Assembly: GCA_002794775.1 (NCBI GenBank)
Contig: NBAY01000027.1
Span: 1 to 64,000, forward strand
DNA from: Porodaedalea pini
Lineage: Eukaryota > Basidiomycota > Agaricomycetes > Hymenochaetales > Hymenochaetaceae
DNA: 64,000 nucleotides
Direction: 5' to 3'
Positions 22,992-35,797 of the stretch are shown in pieces (positions within the stretch are counted from its first letter, which is position 1; each line of letters begins with the position of its first letter). The position numbers and the translations under genes were made by a program. The notes beneath the pieces were generated by a model. The model ran no database searches, was not told where the DNA came from, and saw only the letters and a program-made list of their open reading frames with translations.

Positions 22992-25130
22992 TCACTCAAA
23001 CGCCGAGTCCAAGTCGAACTTCTGGAACTGCGCCTCCGGGAAATACCTCGCGTGAACAGTCCTTCCACCAAAGAAACGACCGTCGAGCTCGCGCACTGTC
23101 TTCCATGCCGCCGCTGGCCCGTTAAACACCACGAAAATTCTCACAGCGTCACCCTCGTTTGCCGGCGGCGGGTCGACGAGGTGTACAAGCACGCGTTGCA
23201 CCACACCGTTTTTTGCGCACTCGTCTCCAATCTCCTCTCGTAGCTCCTCGTCCTCCGCATCCTCTGGACCAACCATATTAGTGAGCACGACCACCCGGCT
23301 CGGCACTCCAAAGCGAGCAAGGTCTTCGCGAGCCTTTGCGTCCTCGTTGGCGTTCACGATTCGCCCTCGAGTTACGCCCATTCCTACAGCGTCCTTCGCT
23401 TTAGTTGGAACTTTTTTTGTCTTCCCGTCTGCGCCTTGGACGACCTTTTCAACGGTAAGTGCGTTGACAATACCCTGTCCCTCCGAGCCGAGACCTTGTC
23501 CTTCCTTGTGCCCCCATTTCGCCATCATTCGCGCAGCGAAGCCGTGAGGGTCAGGTCTAGGCAAGTGCAAGGATAGTCAAACATTGTTCTTCGTTTAGCA
23601 TACATGTCAACATACCTCTCCTCTACCTCTGCAACGGGCTCCTCGATAGCAGTGAGATTACCCTCTGGAGGAGCAGACGAAGCGAGCTTCGCAAGCCGCG
23701 CCGCGACAGCTGTTGCCGCATCTCGACTATGTTTCAAGCGTGCTTCAAAATCGGGATCCTGTGCGGTATCAGACGTTGTAACCGGGACCGGGACCGAGCT
23801 TGGTGGAGGCGGCACAGAAGGTGGAGCAAACGGATTGAAGGACAATGTCGTCTCTGGCTCAGGACTCGGAATACGTGCTGCTGCGGGAGCAGATACAAGC
23901 AAGGCCTGTGATTGACTTAGGGCCAAGCGGCGCTGATACACCTCGTCGCCTGTTTCTGTCACAGGCGGTGGAGCCGGAGGTGTAATGGAAGGAGGCAGAG
24001 CACCCCGAGATAAGGCAACGCGGCGTGCATAAGCCTCATCTCCAGTCATTGAAGTATCGACCACAGTGAGAGGTGAGTCTTGACGATGTCGACCTTCGTC
24101 TTCCCGGCGAGCTTTTGAGATATCATAGTTCAGTTCGAGGCTACGGCGAAAAGAAGCGATTTTGCACACCATTCTTCTTTGGCCGGTCATCATCATCGCT
24201 GTAAGAATACTCGCTGTCCGAATAGCTGTCGCTCCTGAACCTCTTCCTTTCATTCTGTTGTCTCTCCATTGCAATTCTTACTCTCCTTTCCTCTTGCTCG
24301 CGCTTCTTCCACGCCTTGTATTCGTAGTAATCGTTTGGTCGGGTTGGGTTATACGGTTCCACAGGATCCCACGTCGGCACTGCCGGTGCATTCTTGTTCT
24401 ATATAGTAGAAATCGGACATGAGTTCATGCATGCACTTGAAACCTAATACAGAAAGAGGAAAAAAACGAGCCTTTTTGCCCTTCCGTTTACCCGAGCCAG
24501 CATTGTTTTTCTTGCGTTTCAATTTAAATCCGTTCACGTCCTCGTCAAGAACCATCGATGGTGGCTTGATTTTCTTTCCCCAGCCAAGCCCGGTCGGCTC
24601 GTCAGCCTCCTTTTGCTTCTCTGGGTCGGCGACGCGCAGCACCGGCTCAGCTGCGATGACCGCGGTCGCGGATACCGACGCCTCAGCGATCTGCGCGCCG
24701 ACCGGCAGCGCGCGCGGGAGAACGCTGGAGCCCTTCGGCTTCGCTTTCCCTCCGCGTCGCACGGGTGCGAAGGCGAGCGCCGCGGACCATCCTAATCATC
24801 GGCGATGCGATCAAGGGGCAATAAATCATGGACGGACAGTCATTCAATACAGTGTTTATACGCGTGGCGGACAGTGGATGGAATACCGGCTGTGGCCTTT
24901 CCTGCTGTTATATCTGGCTCTGTTGTGGAGCTCTCAGCGGCACTTGGTGCGGGATTGGTTGTCGAAAGAGGCGCAGACGAAGAGCCTAAGGCGGACGATG
25001 CGGCGACGTCGGTCCTTTTGTCCTCAGCCTGTGGGGCAACTTCTGTCAAGCTAGATGGCGTGAACGTCGTGGAGGAGGAGAACTGAATGCCGCCATATAA
25101 TCCTCCAACTTTGCGAGGAGGTTGCGCCAT
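22992..25130 (-). CDS. SPF45/RBM17-like splicing factor (G-patch plus RRM)
   Basis: The start at 25130 gives [20 protein letters not shown]. An exon beginning [20 protein letters not shown] follows, then a Lys-rich part, [20 protein letters not shown], a coiled basic stretch ([18 protein letters not shown]) and a Ser/Asp-rich part. A Pro-rich middle leads to the G-patch ([20 protein letters not shown]) and a C-terminal U2AF-homology-type RRM with [34 protein letters not shown] and [22 protein letters not shown]45 acts in second-step 3' splice-site choice and short-intron splicing; the RRM of this type binds ULM peptides rather than RNA. Domain order and length match. The start could be 32 codons upstream (25205), but the chosen ATG matches related proteins better. 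Confidence 0.87.
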
Positions 25131-25312
25131 GGCGAGATACGAGTCGTGGTCAACAGCAAGAAAATAGGCTCCGAGTCTGAGTCCGAGTCTTGAGTCGTCT
25201 GTCACACGTGCTCTTCGCAGGCGATTCCAAATCCAGAAATCACACCTTTCAAAAGAGTGTATTAGAAAAAAGGCGATAGCACTTCAAAGCAACGAAACAT
25301 GTTCAACTAAAA

Positions 25313-26479
25313 TTATCCCGATAGATACGCGTAAGTTAAAGAAATACTACGCGTCGCACATGCCCTTCGGATCGTCCCCACTCGCAGCGCAGGCCATTGC
25401 CAGTCCGCTAGGCGACGCAGCTCATGTCCAATTGGCAGGTGGATCTCGCGCAAGCTCGGGAAAATGCCATTTGATATTTGCGTGGCCCATTCCTCAACGT
25501 CGATTTCGTAGTTGCCGTACACCTTGAGCAATTCCAGCCGATCAAGCCGATGACCCAAGGTCTGAAGTGTCGAAGTTCCGAACGGAACGGAAAGCTGGAG
25601 GTCTCGAAGAGAAGTGCAGGAGGCGAGAGCGTCTGCACCGATGACCGTGCGAAGGTCGTCCTGTCGCTCGTCTTCTTTTATAAAGTACTTGAAAGCCAGT
25701 AAACTCTGAGAAGCCTGAGTCAGGATAGTCCGAACGTTGTATTCGGGGTTGTATGCGAGGATGATAAGCGTCAGTTCTCTCATATTCTTCCATGCATTGT
25801 GCGCTAGGTTTGAGAGGTTTCCGCTTGTTATTTGTACTCTGTCCATATAGAGGGTTTCGAGATGTGGCGGGCGTGGTTTGAATGCTTGCAGCTCGCAGAT
25901 ACGCAGGTCCAGGTTCACAAGTTCCAAGTTCTTCAGATTTGTAAATCGAGAAGCCAGTCCTTCAGTCCAGCGCAGCGATGCGTCTATAGTTTCATTGACT
26001 TCAAACGACCAGTACCACTCCATACCCTCGACGCGCAGCTTGCGAACGGCTTGCGGGTTAGCGAAGCTCCGCAAGTATGATTCCGCGTGAATCGCACAAT
26101 CACCGCCCAGCGAGACCTCCGAGAGATTTCTAAGCCGGAAGAGTGGCGCGAGACTTAGGGCGATAGCATTGATGTTGTGGCAATCACATTTCTCGTCTGA
26201 TGCGCAAACGCGAGAGACAGGATGCAAGCGCAGAGCACGGACACGGTTTCCGAGCTGTGGGCTATCGGTGAGAGTACGTGATAGTAGGTAGCATGAGTGG
26301 TAGGAGCGTAGTTTGGGTGAAGCGTATAAAGTACGGCGGACGGGGTTGAGCCAGGTAGAGGAGACAAGAGCTAGAGATGCCACGTCTTTGGAGCCAGAGT
26401 CAAGAGCGAAGTGGTTCACGATGATGGGTACAAGATCGTCGACTAAAAAGGATCGTTGGCCGGGGACGAGAGACTCCAT
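25313..26479 (-). CDS. F-box-like protein with leucine-rich-type C-terminal part
   Basis: Uninterrupted 388-codon frame. Residues 10-55 (FLVDDLVPIIVNHFALDSGS then ALVSSTWLNPVRRTLY) match the degenerate F-box used in agaricomycetes. The rest has irregular Leu-rich repeats such as LRNLSEVSLGGD, FTNLKNLELVNLDLR and CTSLRDLQLSV. Such proteins would couple to Skp1 and select substrates for SCF ubiquitin ligases; the target is unknown. Families of this type are large and change fast in mushroom genomes. Divergent from the DCN1-like gene, which promotes neddylation of the cullin in the same ligases; this may be chance. Confidence 0.78.
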   Translation of the reverse strand: MESLVPGQRSFLVDDLVPIIVNHFALDSGSKDVASLALVSSTWLNPVRRTLYASPKLRSYHSCYLLSRTLTDSPQLGNRVRALRLHPVSRVCASDEKCDCHNINAIALSLAPLFRLRNLSEVSLGGDCAIHAESYLRSFANPQAVRKLRVEGMEWYWSFEVNETIDASLRWTEGLASRFTNLKNLELVNLDLRICELQAFKPRPPHLETLYMDRVQITSGNLSNLAHNAWKNMRELTLIILAYNPEYNVRTILTQASQSLLAFKYFIKEDERQDDLRTVIGADALASCTSLRDLQLSVPFGTSTLQTLGHRLDRLELLKVYGNYEIDVEEWATQISNGIFPSLREIHLPIGHELRRLADWQWPALRVGTIRRACATRSISLTYAYLSG

Positions 26480-26903
26480 TCACAAGCTGAGATGGAGGCC
26501 AGCCAAAGGAGTAGTGTCCCCGTTGTGTACGAGGTCTTATGTACGGTCGGCGCAGGGTATATACTAGTAATAGGTTCAGTTTCAGGTTGCTGTGGCGAAT
26601 ATACATAGACCAGTTGCAGCGAAACACGGCAGGAGCGCGGAGCCGAACCAAACCCACGAGGAATGTGTAATTAGCTGTTTAAATGCGAAATATTGGCTCT
26701 TGCGAAAATACTCAACGATAACTGAAGGGCAGAAACTGAGATTCTGAGAAAGCCAACTCGGAAGAGTACGGAGCGTATAAAGGCACGTGTTTGTGACAAA
26801 ACTGTGACTTGTGGCGCATCTCGCGAGAAATTGTCACGACGGCCACACGGCGTCAAGCCATTGCTCCTTAGCTTTTCACGCTCACCACCACGAGTTTTCG
26901 TAC
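26480..26903. promoter_or_regulatory. Shared upstream region of the F-box-like gene and DCN1-like gene
   Basis: 424 bp between diverging starts. TATAAA at 26776-26781 and the E-box CACGTG at 26784-26789 lie together about 120 bp before the DCN1-like start. Confidence 0.45.
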
Positions 26904-29051
26904 CATGCCGCCGAAAGTAACTTTTCTGAGTCGTATTTTTGTTCATCTGGATGCTTATTGCAGTCTCCGGATTCAGGGAAAGAAAGCAGCTCAGGAAGCC
27001 GAAGACATTGCCTCTGCGAGTGCTACACGAGGAACACGCAGTTCGGCGCGTCAAAAAGACGCGTCAACGATAGTAGGTCAGCATTTCCTATCACCTTGGT
27101 TTCTTTACTGGACTTCCGACGCAAAAATGCGTCTCTGGATCGACTTTATCAATCGTGGGTAAGGTCTTTACGTCCTTTGAATTTATTTCTGATGTCGTTC
27201 CCTACAGAGAAAAGGTGCGTTTATAAAGCACGTACATGGAACAAGCCCTGAATGTTGTACAGCCTTCAGGTGCATCTACGAAGAAGAGAAAGGCCGTGTG
27301 AGCTCATTCAATAACGGCCTTGATTTTCGCTCACCTCGTTGCAGATCGGATGGTCAAGAAGTGTGCTTTTTCGCGAAAGCCTAAAACTTAATACCTTCTG
27401 AGCCCGATCTTCATAGGGTCAGAACTTTAAGGAACTGAATAACGGGTGTTGTCGTGCGTTTCTTTCGGACTCGTTCAGTTTATCGAAATCTTGCTAACCG
27501 AGTTTGATAGTGACTTACTTCTAGTGAGCGTCGTATGCGTGGTTTCTTTCAATGCTTCCTCTAAGACATCACGACAGGAAAAGAAGACGACGAAGCGGGC
27601 TAAAAAGACAAAGACCGCTGCCACAAGTGCGAAAGAGTGAGTTTTTGTTAGAAGCAAAACCTCCGGGACTCCCGAAACGCTTCCGTTTCTATATTAAGAC
27701 CACGTGTCAACCACGTGGGGTTACCATTAGACTCACGCTTGGCTTGCTTGCTTCTTGTATACTCCCATTGTCGCGTCCTACTGGGCGGCAGGACGACCGA
27801 CCCTGCTCGCTTTTCGCGTTGTGCTTCTTTCCTCGCCACGCGTTCAGTCGTGCTTTCGTATGCCTTTCTGCTCATGGTGTATTTCTGACAAAACGACTCG
27901 CAGTGACGATGACGGCGCAGATGGCGGTGCAGGGTCCGGCAAGAGTAAAGCAGCTGCGAAGTCAAAAGGGGCCGCAGCATCACCCGTGGCGTCCGTGACA
28001 AGCCCCGGCGAGCTGTTTGACGCGTATGCTGAAGCAGACGATCCTCAGACTATGGGCGCCGAGGGACTCGAGCGGCTTTGCGGGGACGCCAATATTTCAA
28101 TGGATGGCGCGCTCCCCTTGCTGCTCGCATGGCAACTCGATGCCAAGGAACTCGGAACTTTCTCACGCGATGAGTGGACGAAGGGTTTGGACGAGTTACA
28201 GTACGAGTTTGCTCTTTTCCTCATCGAGATGTCTGCTAATTCATTCACATCACCTAGAATAAGGAGCTTGGACTCGCTCGTCACTTCTCTCGTCGATTTA
28301 GAGGATCTGATTATACTGCGCAAGCCCCCGCCAGCAAAGCCAGTGACGCAGTCTATTTCGAAAGGGATCAAGTCGAAGTCGGCGCCACCTGCCATCGATA
28401 AATACAAGAAGGACCGCTATTGGGGCTACGCTGCAAATGTCGATGTTGCATTTTTGACGTTCTACGGCTTCTGCTTCGCACTCGTCAAAAGAGAGTGCGT
28501 GTACCTGTTCCATGGAAATTATCTACTGAAGACCGCCGGTGCTCATGCCATATTTCATATAGAGGATCCCGTAACATAGACATGGAGGTGAGAACACCAT
28601 TCGCTCCTAAGGTTAACTTTGTCTCTGACAGTGCGAAAAGTATGCTTGCGCGTTCTGGTCAGTAATACTGGCACCGTCCTACCCCATCGTGTCGGAAATT
28701 ATAGAATTCATCAACGTAAGCAATAAACTCGTACATGTACTATGTCAAACTGATGCGTGCTGCAGGAGAAAGGGACGTACAGGGGCGTAAATAAAGACTT
28801 ATGGTCCATGGTATGAATTCCTGGACTCGTACAAATTCCGTGACTAATCTAGTTGACACAGGTGGACGAATTCTGCCGTACTGTGAAGCCCTCACTTGAA
28901 GGCTATGACAGCGAAGGCGTGAGTTGTTGCCACAGAGCATATGATAGATTATATAAATCATTTTTCGTAGGCATGGCCCACCCTACTTGACGATTTCGTC
29001 GAATGGAAGAAGGCGAAAATGGACGCGAGCGCTGGAGACGCATCCTCCTAA
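26904..29051 (+). CDS. DCN1-like neddylation factor (DCUN1/PONY domain)
   Basis: Many small exons join in phase: MPPK (26904-26915), then GKKAAQEAEDIASASATRGT from 26977, a KKRKAVSDGQE exon, and EKKTTKRAKKTKTAATSAKD. The PONY domain follows: GELFDAYAEADDPQTMGAEG, LERLCGDANI, ALPLLLAWQLDAKELGTFSR, RSLDSLVTSLVDLEDL, YGFCFALVKRE, EKYACAFWSVILAPSYPIVS, DLWSMVDEFCRTV and WPTLLDDFVEWKKAK, ending at TAA 29049-29051. Dcn1 binds cullin and the Nedd8 E2 Ubc12 and stimulates cullin neddylation. The N-terminus is a Lys/Arg-rich, NLS-like region instead of the UBA domain of yeast Dcn1. Exon boundaries in 27.25-27.65 kb are inferred from phase alone. Confidence 0.82.
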
Positions 29052-29458
29052 GAGGTCCTAGTAAAGAGACCCAACTAACGTATGGCATCTGTATGAATAT
29101 GGGTTTAGTACGTCTGCCCAGGTACATCTCTGTGCGGCTGAGCTGATACTCTGTTCACAGCGCGTAATCACCTAGCAATAACTTACTATAATCGTTGTGC
29201 TCCCCATGATACGAAGAATTACAATGCAATTGCACAGTCCACCACTTCTATTCGGTAGTGGTGCTGGCGCTGTGTTCAGTGGCACATCGTTCTCACCGGC
29301 AAAGTTCTTCATATGAATACAAGTCTAATAATATAGATACATGGCCGCTTTCTACTAATACAACTTTTGATACAGGGGAAGATGATAATACACGTCTAAA
29401 CAATTCTTCTAGTAGGCTTCCATTTCTTTCCCTCCCTCTTCCAACGTACAAAGTCTGC

Positions 29459-30256
29459 TTATCGGAGGATGCTTGTTCCGCGTCTGAGATGTGCGCCCCC
29501 GTAACGCCCGGACTTCGCCTTGAGCTCTCGTACCGCGATCGCGCGGAAGGATGCTGCGAGTGCGCCGACGGGTGTCCGTGGTGCGTCATGTATGTCAGAC
29601 GCGATGAAGAGGTCTGGATACGCGTCCGGGCTGGAGACGGAACTCAAGCCAATACTAGTATCACACGGCCCATCTGAGTCTGAGCCAGTGGGTTTAGAGT
29701 CTACGAAGCCGTAATCCCGCAAACTCCCCACGTCCACGAGCGGCTCCGACCCAACTCCGAGACGCGCACTCCCCTCTACTTGATGCGCTTCTCCTTGTAC
29801 CCTGTGCTCTCGAGAATGCGGGAACGTGCTCGGAGGGGCGAAGAGCAGCCGCCTCCGGCGCAATGAAGGGTTGAGCCGGCCCACGCGACGTAAATGCCGT
29901 TTATCCTCAGCCAAAACGCTTCCGAGAGCTTCAGTCAAATCACCGCTACTGAGATTCAAGGCAAGGGGGACGACGATGGTGTCTGGTAATGGCGGTAGCC
30001 CCAGCGATGCACGGACCTCCTTCCAGTACCCTTTAATCTGAGTTTCTAGTTCTTGTGTTGCGTCCGAATCATTCCCAGTTGTAGGTTCAACCGCAGATAG
30101 CTCAGATGCAGTTGATGTATGATCATGGCCAGGAGCTTGGGAGAGCAAAGAAGACCTCTTCACCTTCAGCCCATTGAGCAGAAGGATACCAGCAAAAGCG
30201 AAGATGAGGAGCGCGCCAGAATGACGCATTGTGAATGATTTTGTGGACGCGAGCAT
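29459..30256 (-). CDS. Unknown protein with an N-terminal membrane anchor
   Basis: Frame of 265 codons from ATG at 30256 (MLASTKSFTMRHSGALLIFA). A TM segment at about residues 12-30 follows a short basic N-terminus, predicting a signal-anchor (type II) protein with the bulk on the luminal or outer side. A helical part reads GYWKEVRASLGLPPLPDTIV, then VPLALNLSSGDLTEALGSVL; an Arg-rich patch (RRRRLLFAPP) and an Asp/Ser-rich tail follow. No family recognised. No intron is needed. It is convergent with the DCN1-like gene. Confidence 0.55.
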   Translation of the reverse strand: MLASTKSFTMRHSGALLIFAFAGILLLNGLKVKRSSLLSQAPGHDHTSTASELSAVEPTTGNDSDATQELETQIKGYWKEVRASLGLPPLPDTIVVPLALNLSSGDLTEALGSVLAEDKRHLRRVGRLNPSLRRRRLLFAPPSTFPHSREHRVQGEAHQVEGSARLGVGSEPLVDVGSLRDYGFVDSKPTGSDSDGPCDTSIGLSSVSSPDAYPDLFIASDIHDAPRTPVGALAASFRAIAVRELKAKSGRYGGAHLRRGTSILR

Positions 30257-30520
30257 TTTCCTGGCTTGCAAGCGTAGTGATGGAGAGAGGAGGGCTGGAG
30301 ATTGAAGCTGACTATACGTCTGGATCTAAATAATTGCTAAAGCTTGCCAGCCACGTCTGAGATGGCGGTCTAGAACGAGACACGCGCCAGCCCGCATTGG
30401 TGTCAGCCTTCGTTAGGTTCAAGCCTAAACTTAAATCAACTCCTTTTCTGACAAAACAGTATACTTTATTTCTGCAAGCCTCAAAGTTTAACTAAACGCC
30501 CCAAGGTTGTCCCATTCAGC

Positions 30521-33500
30521 TCACGGCTTGTTCACCAGCATCGCCTGCATCGCTTCTCGCAACTCCGCCTCCGCAAACACCGCCGCCTCCTTTGCAACTA
30601 CCAGCTTCTTCTCCAGCTCGTCAATTGTCATCGGACGCTTGTGACCCTCTTCATCCACCAACCCCAGATGGTCAAAGCGTGTCAGTGTATTGCCCACGTG
30701 CGGCAAGAATCCTCGGGCATCCCATCCACTGTCGTTCGATGCAAGAATCGCGCGCACGGCAGCTAGATTCACGTCTCGATGCAACTCCTCGAGCTTCGCG
30801 AGCTGAATCTCCATCCACTTCGCACGCTTATCTACCGTCGGCGTAGACGGTTCAGCAAGCACATCTGCGTCAAAGTCCTCATCATCCTCTGCGTCCTCAG
30901 GTAGGTCATCATGAACGAGACCGTCAAACGACGTTGAGCTGTGCAGCGAGTACTCGTGCTTCAAGTTCTTCAGATCCTGACTGAGGACATCGAATATTGA
31001 ACCCCACGTCGTTTGCGGAAGAAGCTGCACCAAGTCCGACATTGTCTGCGTCAAGGTCTCCAAGAGCTGCTGGAATGATGCGATGGTCTTATCGTTGAGG
31101 CGCGACGAGTTGTCCGCAAAAGACCCCCCACTGGGCGGGAAAGCAGAGAGCGCACGAGTCATGGTGCTGCAATCCAGCGACATCTTTGCAGCGGGATTGA
31201 TCTTCGCCATGTCGAAGAAAGGGTGGTTGTCTAGGTAATACTGACCCTTCTCGACATCGATTTCTTCGAGCAGCTCTGCCACTGACTTGGGTCTCGTGGC
31301 CGGAATACCATCAGAAGGCTCCTGGGGTGCGCTAGTACTAGTAACGTCTGTCTCCGAGGACGAACGTACGACTTCGGAAACGTTAGATAACCTCGGCGTA
31401 GGAAGCTGGGGCGTCTCGGAGTGTGCGGTCACAGCAGAAGGAGCACTCGACTGAGTATCATGAGGCATATCGTCTTCTTTCGGGATCCTAATCGCCTTCG
31501 TCGTTGGCTTATTTTTCCTTGGCATCTTTGACAAAATGGGCATTGGCGATACAGTCTCAGTTGCGGAAGCAGCACCACTAGACTGGCCTCTGGCGACGGG
31601 TTGAGAAACCTCCGCCTTTGCTGCAACGCTACTTCTCTGACTTTGCTTGGCGTTCGCCTGAGCTTTGTTTCTCGCTGTTTTCTCCGCCACTTTGTCCGCT
31701 TCGATTTTTCGCATTGTCGCCATACGTTCCTTCTCCATTCGCTCTTTCTCGGCCTCGCGTTCTGCTTTATCTTTCGCCATACGTTCTTTCTCAGCCTTCT
31801 GTTTTGCAAGTCGCTCCTTTTCTTCGGCCTTTTCCTTTGAGACGCGTTCTCTTTCGGCGGCCCTCTCTTTTACTATACGCTCACGTTCAGCCGCTCTTTC
31901 CGCCGCTGCGGCCTTCTTTGCAGCCTTTCGATCCAGCTTAGCCTGTACTTTCTCGTCCTTGACCGGAGAAGAGTCACGAGTCTGTTGTGCAGACTGAGAC
32001 GCGCGTGGTTGCGAATGGGTATCTGAGCTTGCGCTAGCCGTGGGTAGAGCTGGGAAATCAGCAGCCGAGAGCATTGGAGACGGTTCAGGAGATGCCTCTG
32101 GCACAGCTTCAGCCTCAGCTGGCAAGGGAACAGGCACAGAAGGTGGTGAGGCATGGGCTGTCCCAAGAAAGGACGAAAAAATATTAGCTCAGGACTAGCC
32201 TTACATGTAAAATTCAAGAAAAAAAGGAAAGCGTAAGAGCCGATATCTTGCTCAATAGCAAGTGCCAAGCAACCCGCAAAAACCATCCATCGCAGCGACG
32301 AGTGCAGCAGCATCCGGTATATTTTCACGACCATAATAGTCTTCGCGCTGCGGAAGCATGGCTCGTGGAGAAAGAACTACACATATTAATTCGTAAAGAC
32401 TTACCCAAAGGTCCCTGGTTATGGATTTGACCTTGAGCCATCAATGATGGATTTATGGGCCCGTTGCCTAGTACCATGGGGGAGGGAAGTTGTCCCTGAA
32501 TTAACGAGCCTTGCTGAGCAGCAAAATGCTGAGTTTGTTGGAAAGAAAACCCAGGCTGTTTACTTAGAGAAAGATGAGACGGATACCCGCTCTCTGCTGA
32601 CGGTGAAAAGTGAAAGCCACCGTCATTCCCAGAAGATGACATGTAGGGAACCGAGGACATGATAGCAGGATCCTGGAATGGTGTCCCAGATGATGTCATC
32701 ATAGCATGCTGATGACTGTCTGATAGGGAGAAGAGACACTCGTCAGAATCTGCGCCCGATCAAGCATTATGACATAGAAAGCACATACCAGAAGAGCCAC
32801 TCATGCGTGCGGCATGGACGCGATCTCGGCCAATTCCCAGCATGTCCTTTAACGAAGCCTCACTCGAGCCCATGTCAAATGGCTGAAATCGTGACGTCTG
32901 AGGCGCGTACGAAGGCTGCATTGAGGGAGGCAGTGTCTGAGCATGGGCGTAGGGCACAAGTGGAGAACCACGAGCTGAGCCCGGCGTCCCTGTGCGCGCA
33001 GGCATACCGAGTCCCGGAGGCGGCGGAAAATCGTGTTGTCTCTGGAAGGGCCAGGGTGCCTGTGAGCTTGCTGCTGATGGTGGGTTCGCATTCTCGGCCA
33101 CCGAGAGGGACGACAGGGAAGTGTTCGCACTTAAAAGTGGAGAAGAGGTCCCAGAATTTAAGAATCCAGTCGAACCTTGTCTCTCGCGCGCAAACCCAAA
33201 TCGTGACACGCGACGAGAAATATCGTCATCCGGAACGGGTGAAGGTCTCTGAGCGAGAGAATGCGAAGCCGTCTCCGGCGTCTCCCCAAATGGATTGAAC
33301 GACCCGGTGTATCCTGATGAGGACGACGACGTCCTTTCCATTCCAGGCGCCTTAAAGCCCTCGAAAAGAGCCCTGGACGGAGAAATACCGTATGAGAGCC
33401 CAGGAGGCGGGCCGAAGGGTGACGCGTTGTTGGCGAGTCGCCCACTGGAAAATGGATCAAAACGGCCACCCGGCGATAAGACATGATCGCCCTCCAAATC

Positions 33501-35504
33501 AGGAAGGGGTGCATCAAAATGTTCGTCGTCGACAGCAAGTTTCGGATCCAAGTTGAAGTTGAAACTACCTGAGTCGCCATCTCCACCACTGAGATTCTGT
33601 AAGGTGCGATCAAGATCAGGGAAAGGACTGAATGACGCTGAGGGGGCAGAGCTTCGCGGCGATTCATGACATCGTCAAGTAATGCCCGAGCCTGAATGGA
33701 AATCTGATAAGATGAAGCTGATGCCTCACGAACTAGAGGCAATGATGTCTGCGACGTCCCAGAAGCCGGAATGCCAGGCGGGGGAGTCATCAAACCAGGG
33801 GGAGCGGCAGGAAGACCTGGAGGGGCTGCTGGGGTAGCAGTTGGCGGAATGGCTATACTCAGAGCAGATAAGGACGGCGACGCAGATACAGCCTCAAGAG
33901 AACCTGCATCAGATTCCACAGCAACGGACGAAGAGGGAGATCGCGGGGGCAAGAGATTCTGAGAATCCTTTCTTTGCTTCTCCTGTCTAGTGTTAGGAAT
34001 AGCAGGCGCAGGTGTAATAGGGCGTGGCGGCAAGCCCGCGATCCCAGGCGTAGAAGGCCGAGATGATGACGCTTGTGACGGAGGTTTTGCTGGTTGTTTG
34101 CGCTCTAGCTGCGCTGCTTGCTTAGCCGAAGAGGCTGGTTGAGTACGGCTTTCCCCTCCTGCGCCTGACCGAGTAGAACGGTGTCCTCTTCGAGTACTTC
34201 TAGCAGGAGACGTTCCACTCGCGTTAGCCAGTGATGACACCCCAAGAGCCGGTTTCATGCCCCAGCCAGCGGACCGTGGCAAGCCAGCTTAAAGAAAGTA
34301 GAAAATCAGCAGTCAGATAAAATGTACGGGTAGAAAGACCTCACCGCCTTCTTCAGATTTTCTGATGACTACTCCAGACCTTTGACGATTCTCAGTGTCC
34401 TTCATCGTATGTTTCCTAAGAGGCATCAGTATCAGTCGATGAACTAGTGCTGATAATATCTCACAATGTAGTCAGGTCCTCTTTAGTGAAGCAGTCCTTC
34501 TCATCACCCCACTCGTGAAGGTCCATACAGCCATGATTCGTACACGACACACCTCGAAGGAACGCAATACAGTATTTAGTGGTCCCATAACTCGCACGCA
34601 TGACGTCGCCGCCGCCACTTGGAGATGGAGTTCCATCAACAGCCTGGATAGCACGAGCAGCATCTTCACGTCGGTAATACGATATATACACGCCAAGGAT
34701 TGGTGATCGGCCACCTGGCGGCGTGCGCTTCACAAGGAGGATTTTCGTGATCTTCCCGTATTGGCCAAAGTAATCGTTCGAGCGCAGAGTCGGAATCAAC
34801 TGGAACCTCACATTAGACTCATACAAGATCAATCTGAGTACACATCAGCCTTACCTCCTCCTTTGCGAAGCGCGACCCCAAGCCAATGACATATACTACG
34901 TTGCGCTGAACGACGCGGACGTTGACAAGGTGTCGCCTTCCAAGGGCGTCAAGATCCTTGCGTTCACGTTCGCGCTGTTTCTTCTGCTGAGTGAGCCGCT
35001 TGTGGCTAGATGGCACCAATTATAAGTCAAAAAAGGGAGTGGCATGAGTTATAGAACACGTACTCCTCCTTATTGACTGGCTTGAACTGAACAGCATCGT
35101 CTGAGTAATCACGACGGCATGCAGGACAACGGCCGTTAAGGTTTTCCTTGATATGATGCCAGCAAAAACGACAAATCTACAGTGCACTATGCTTTAGACG
35201 CCGCTGTCGAAGCTGTATGCGAAAGAACCGACCTGGTAACCACACGGGCACGGCTTGAAATTCAAGTCAGACAAATCCATCTCTTCGAGACACAGAGGGC
35301 AGTCTTCATCTTCCTGGAAATGTTGGAGTGCCACCGTCAAAATATGTCGACAGTTGAGGTAGAGCGAAATCTTACTGCCTCCTCGTCGCTCCAGTACGCG
35401 TCCTGAACGCCGGCCAACACGTGCGACTTTGACTGCGACGGTGCCATATAACTGTTGTGTACTACAGGGGCAGGCAGAGATGGATGCAGCTTGGACATTG
35501 ACAT
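30521..35504 (-). CDS. NOT4: NOT4 (MOT2) E3 ubiquitin ligase of the CCR4-NOT complex, long basidiomycete form
   Basis: Starts MSMSKLHPSLPAPVV at 35504. The C4C4 RING is spread over three exons (CPLCLEEMDLSDLNFKPCPC, ICRFCWHHIKENLNGRCPAC, RRDYSDDA). A basic coiled helix (KRLTQQKKQRERERKDL) precedes the RRM (VVQRNVVYVIGLGSRFAKEE; YFGQYGKITKILLVKR) and a Cys/His motif (CIAFLRGVSCTNHGCMDLHE). Beyond this lies a very long low-complexity Ser/Pro region, a Lys/Glu/Arg coiled coil (31.5-31.9 kb) and a conserved-looking helical C-terminus (SVAELLEEIDVEKGQYYLDN; AKWMEIQLAKLEELHRDVNL). NOT4 ubiquitinates stalled or nascent-chain-linked targets and marks mRNAs for decay. The middle exons are less certain than the two ends; splitting into two genes near 32.2-34.3 kb is possible but not favoured. 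Confidence 0.8.
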
Positions 35505-35797
35505 GGTCGATGAGCGAGTGAAATACGTGCGTAGGATACTGAATGAAAGGACAGAGTCGGAGACGCGAGCACGCTCCTTCACACTTTCACAGAGGTAATT
35601 AGGGCCGGCTCAAGCTACATAAGCAATTGCCTTATTTGGTCTTTTATTTTGTTTGGTCACGATTGTCCTGTATATCTAGCATTCATTTATGCTCATTGAA
35701 ATGGACTGCCGTCCCACGGTACTCCAAAAAAAACGCGAAGTTAGTTTATACTGTTGTACAAAAAGATATCTGGATAAGCGTGAAGCCAAGCAAAGGA

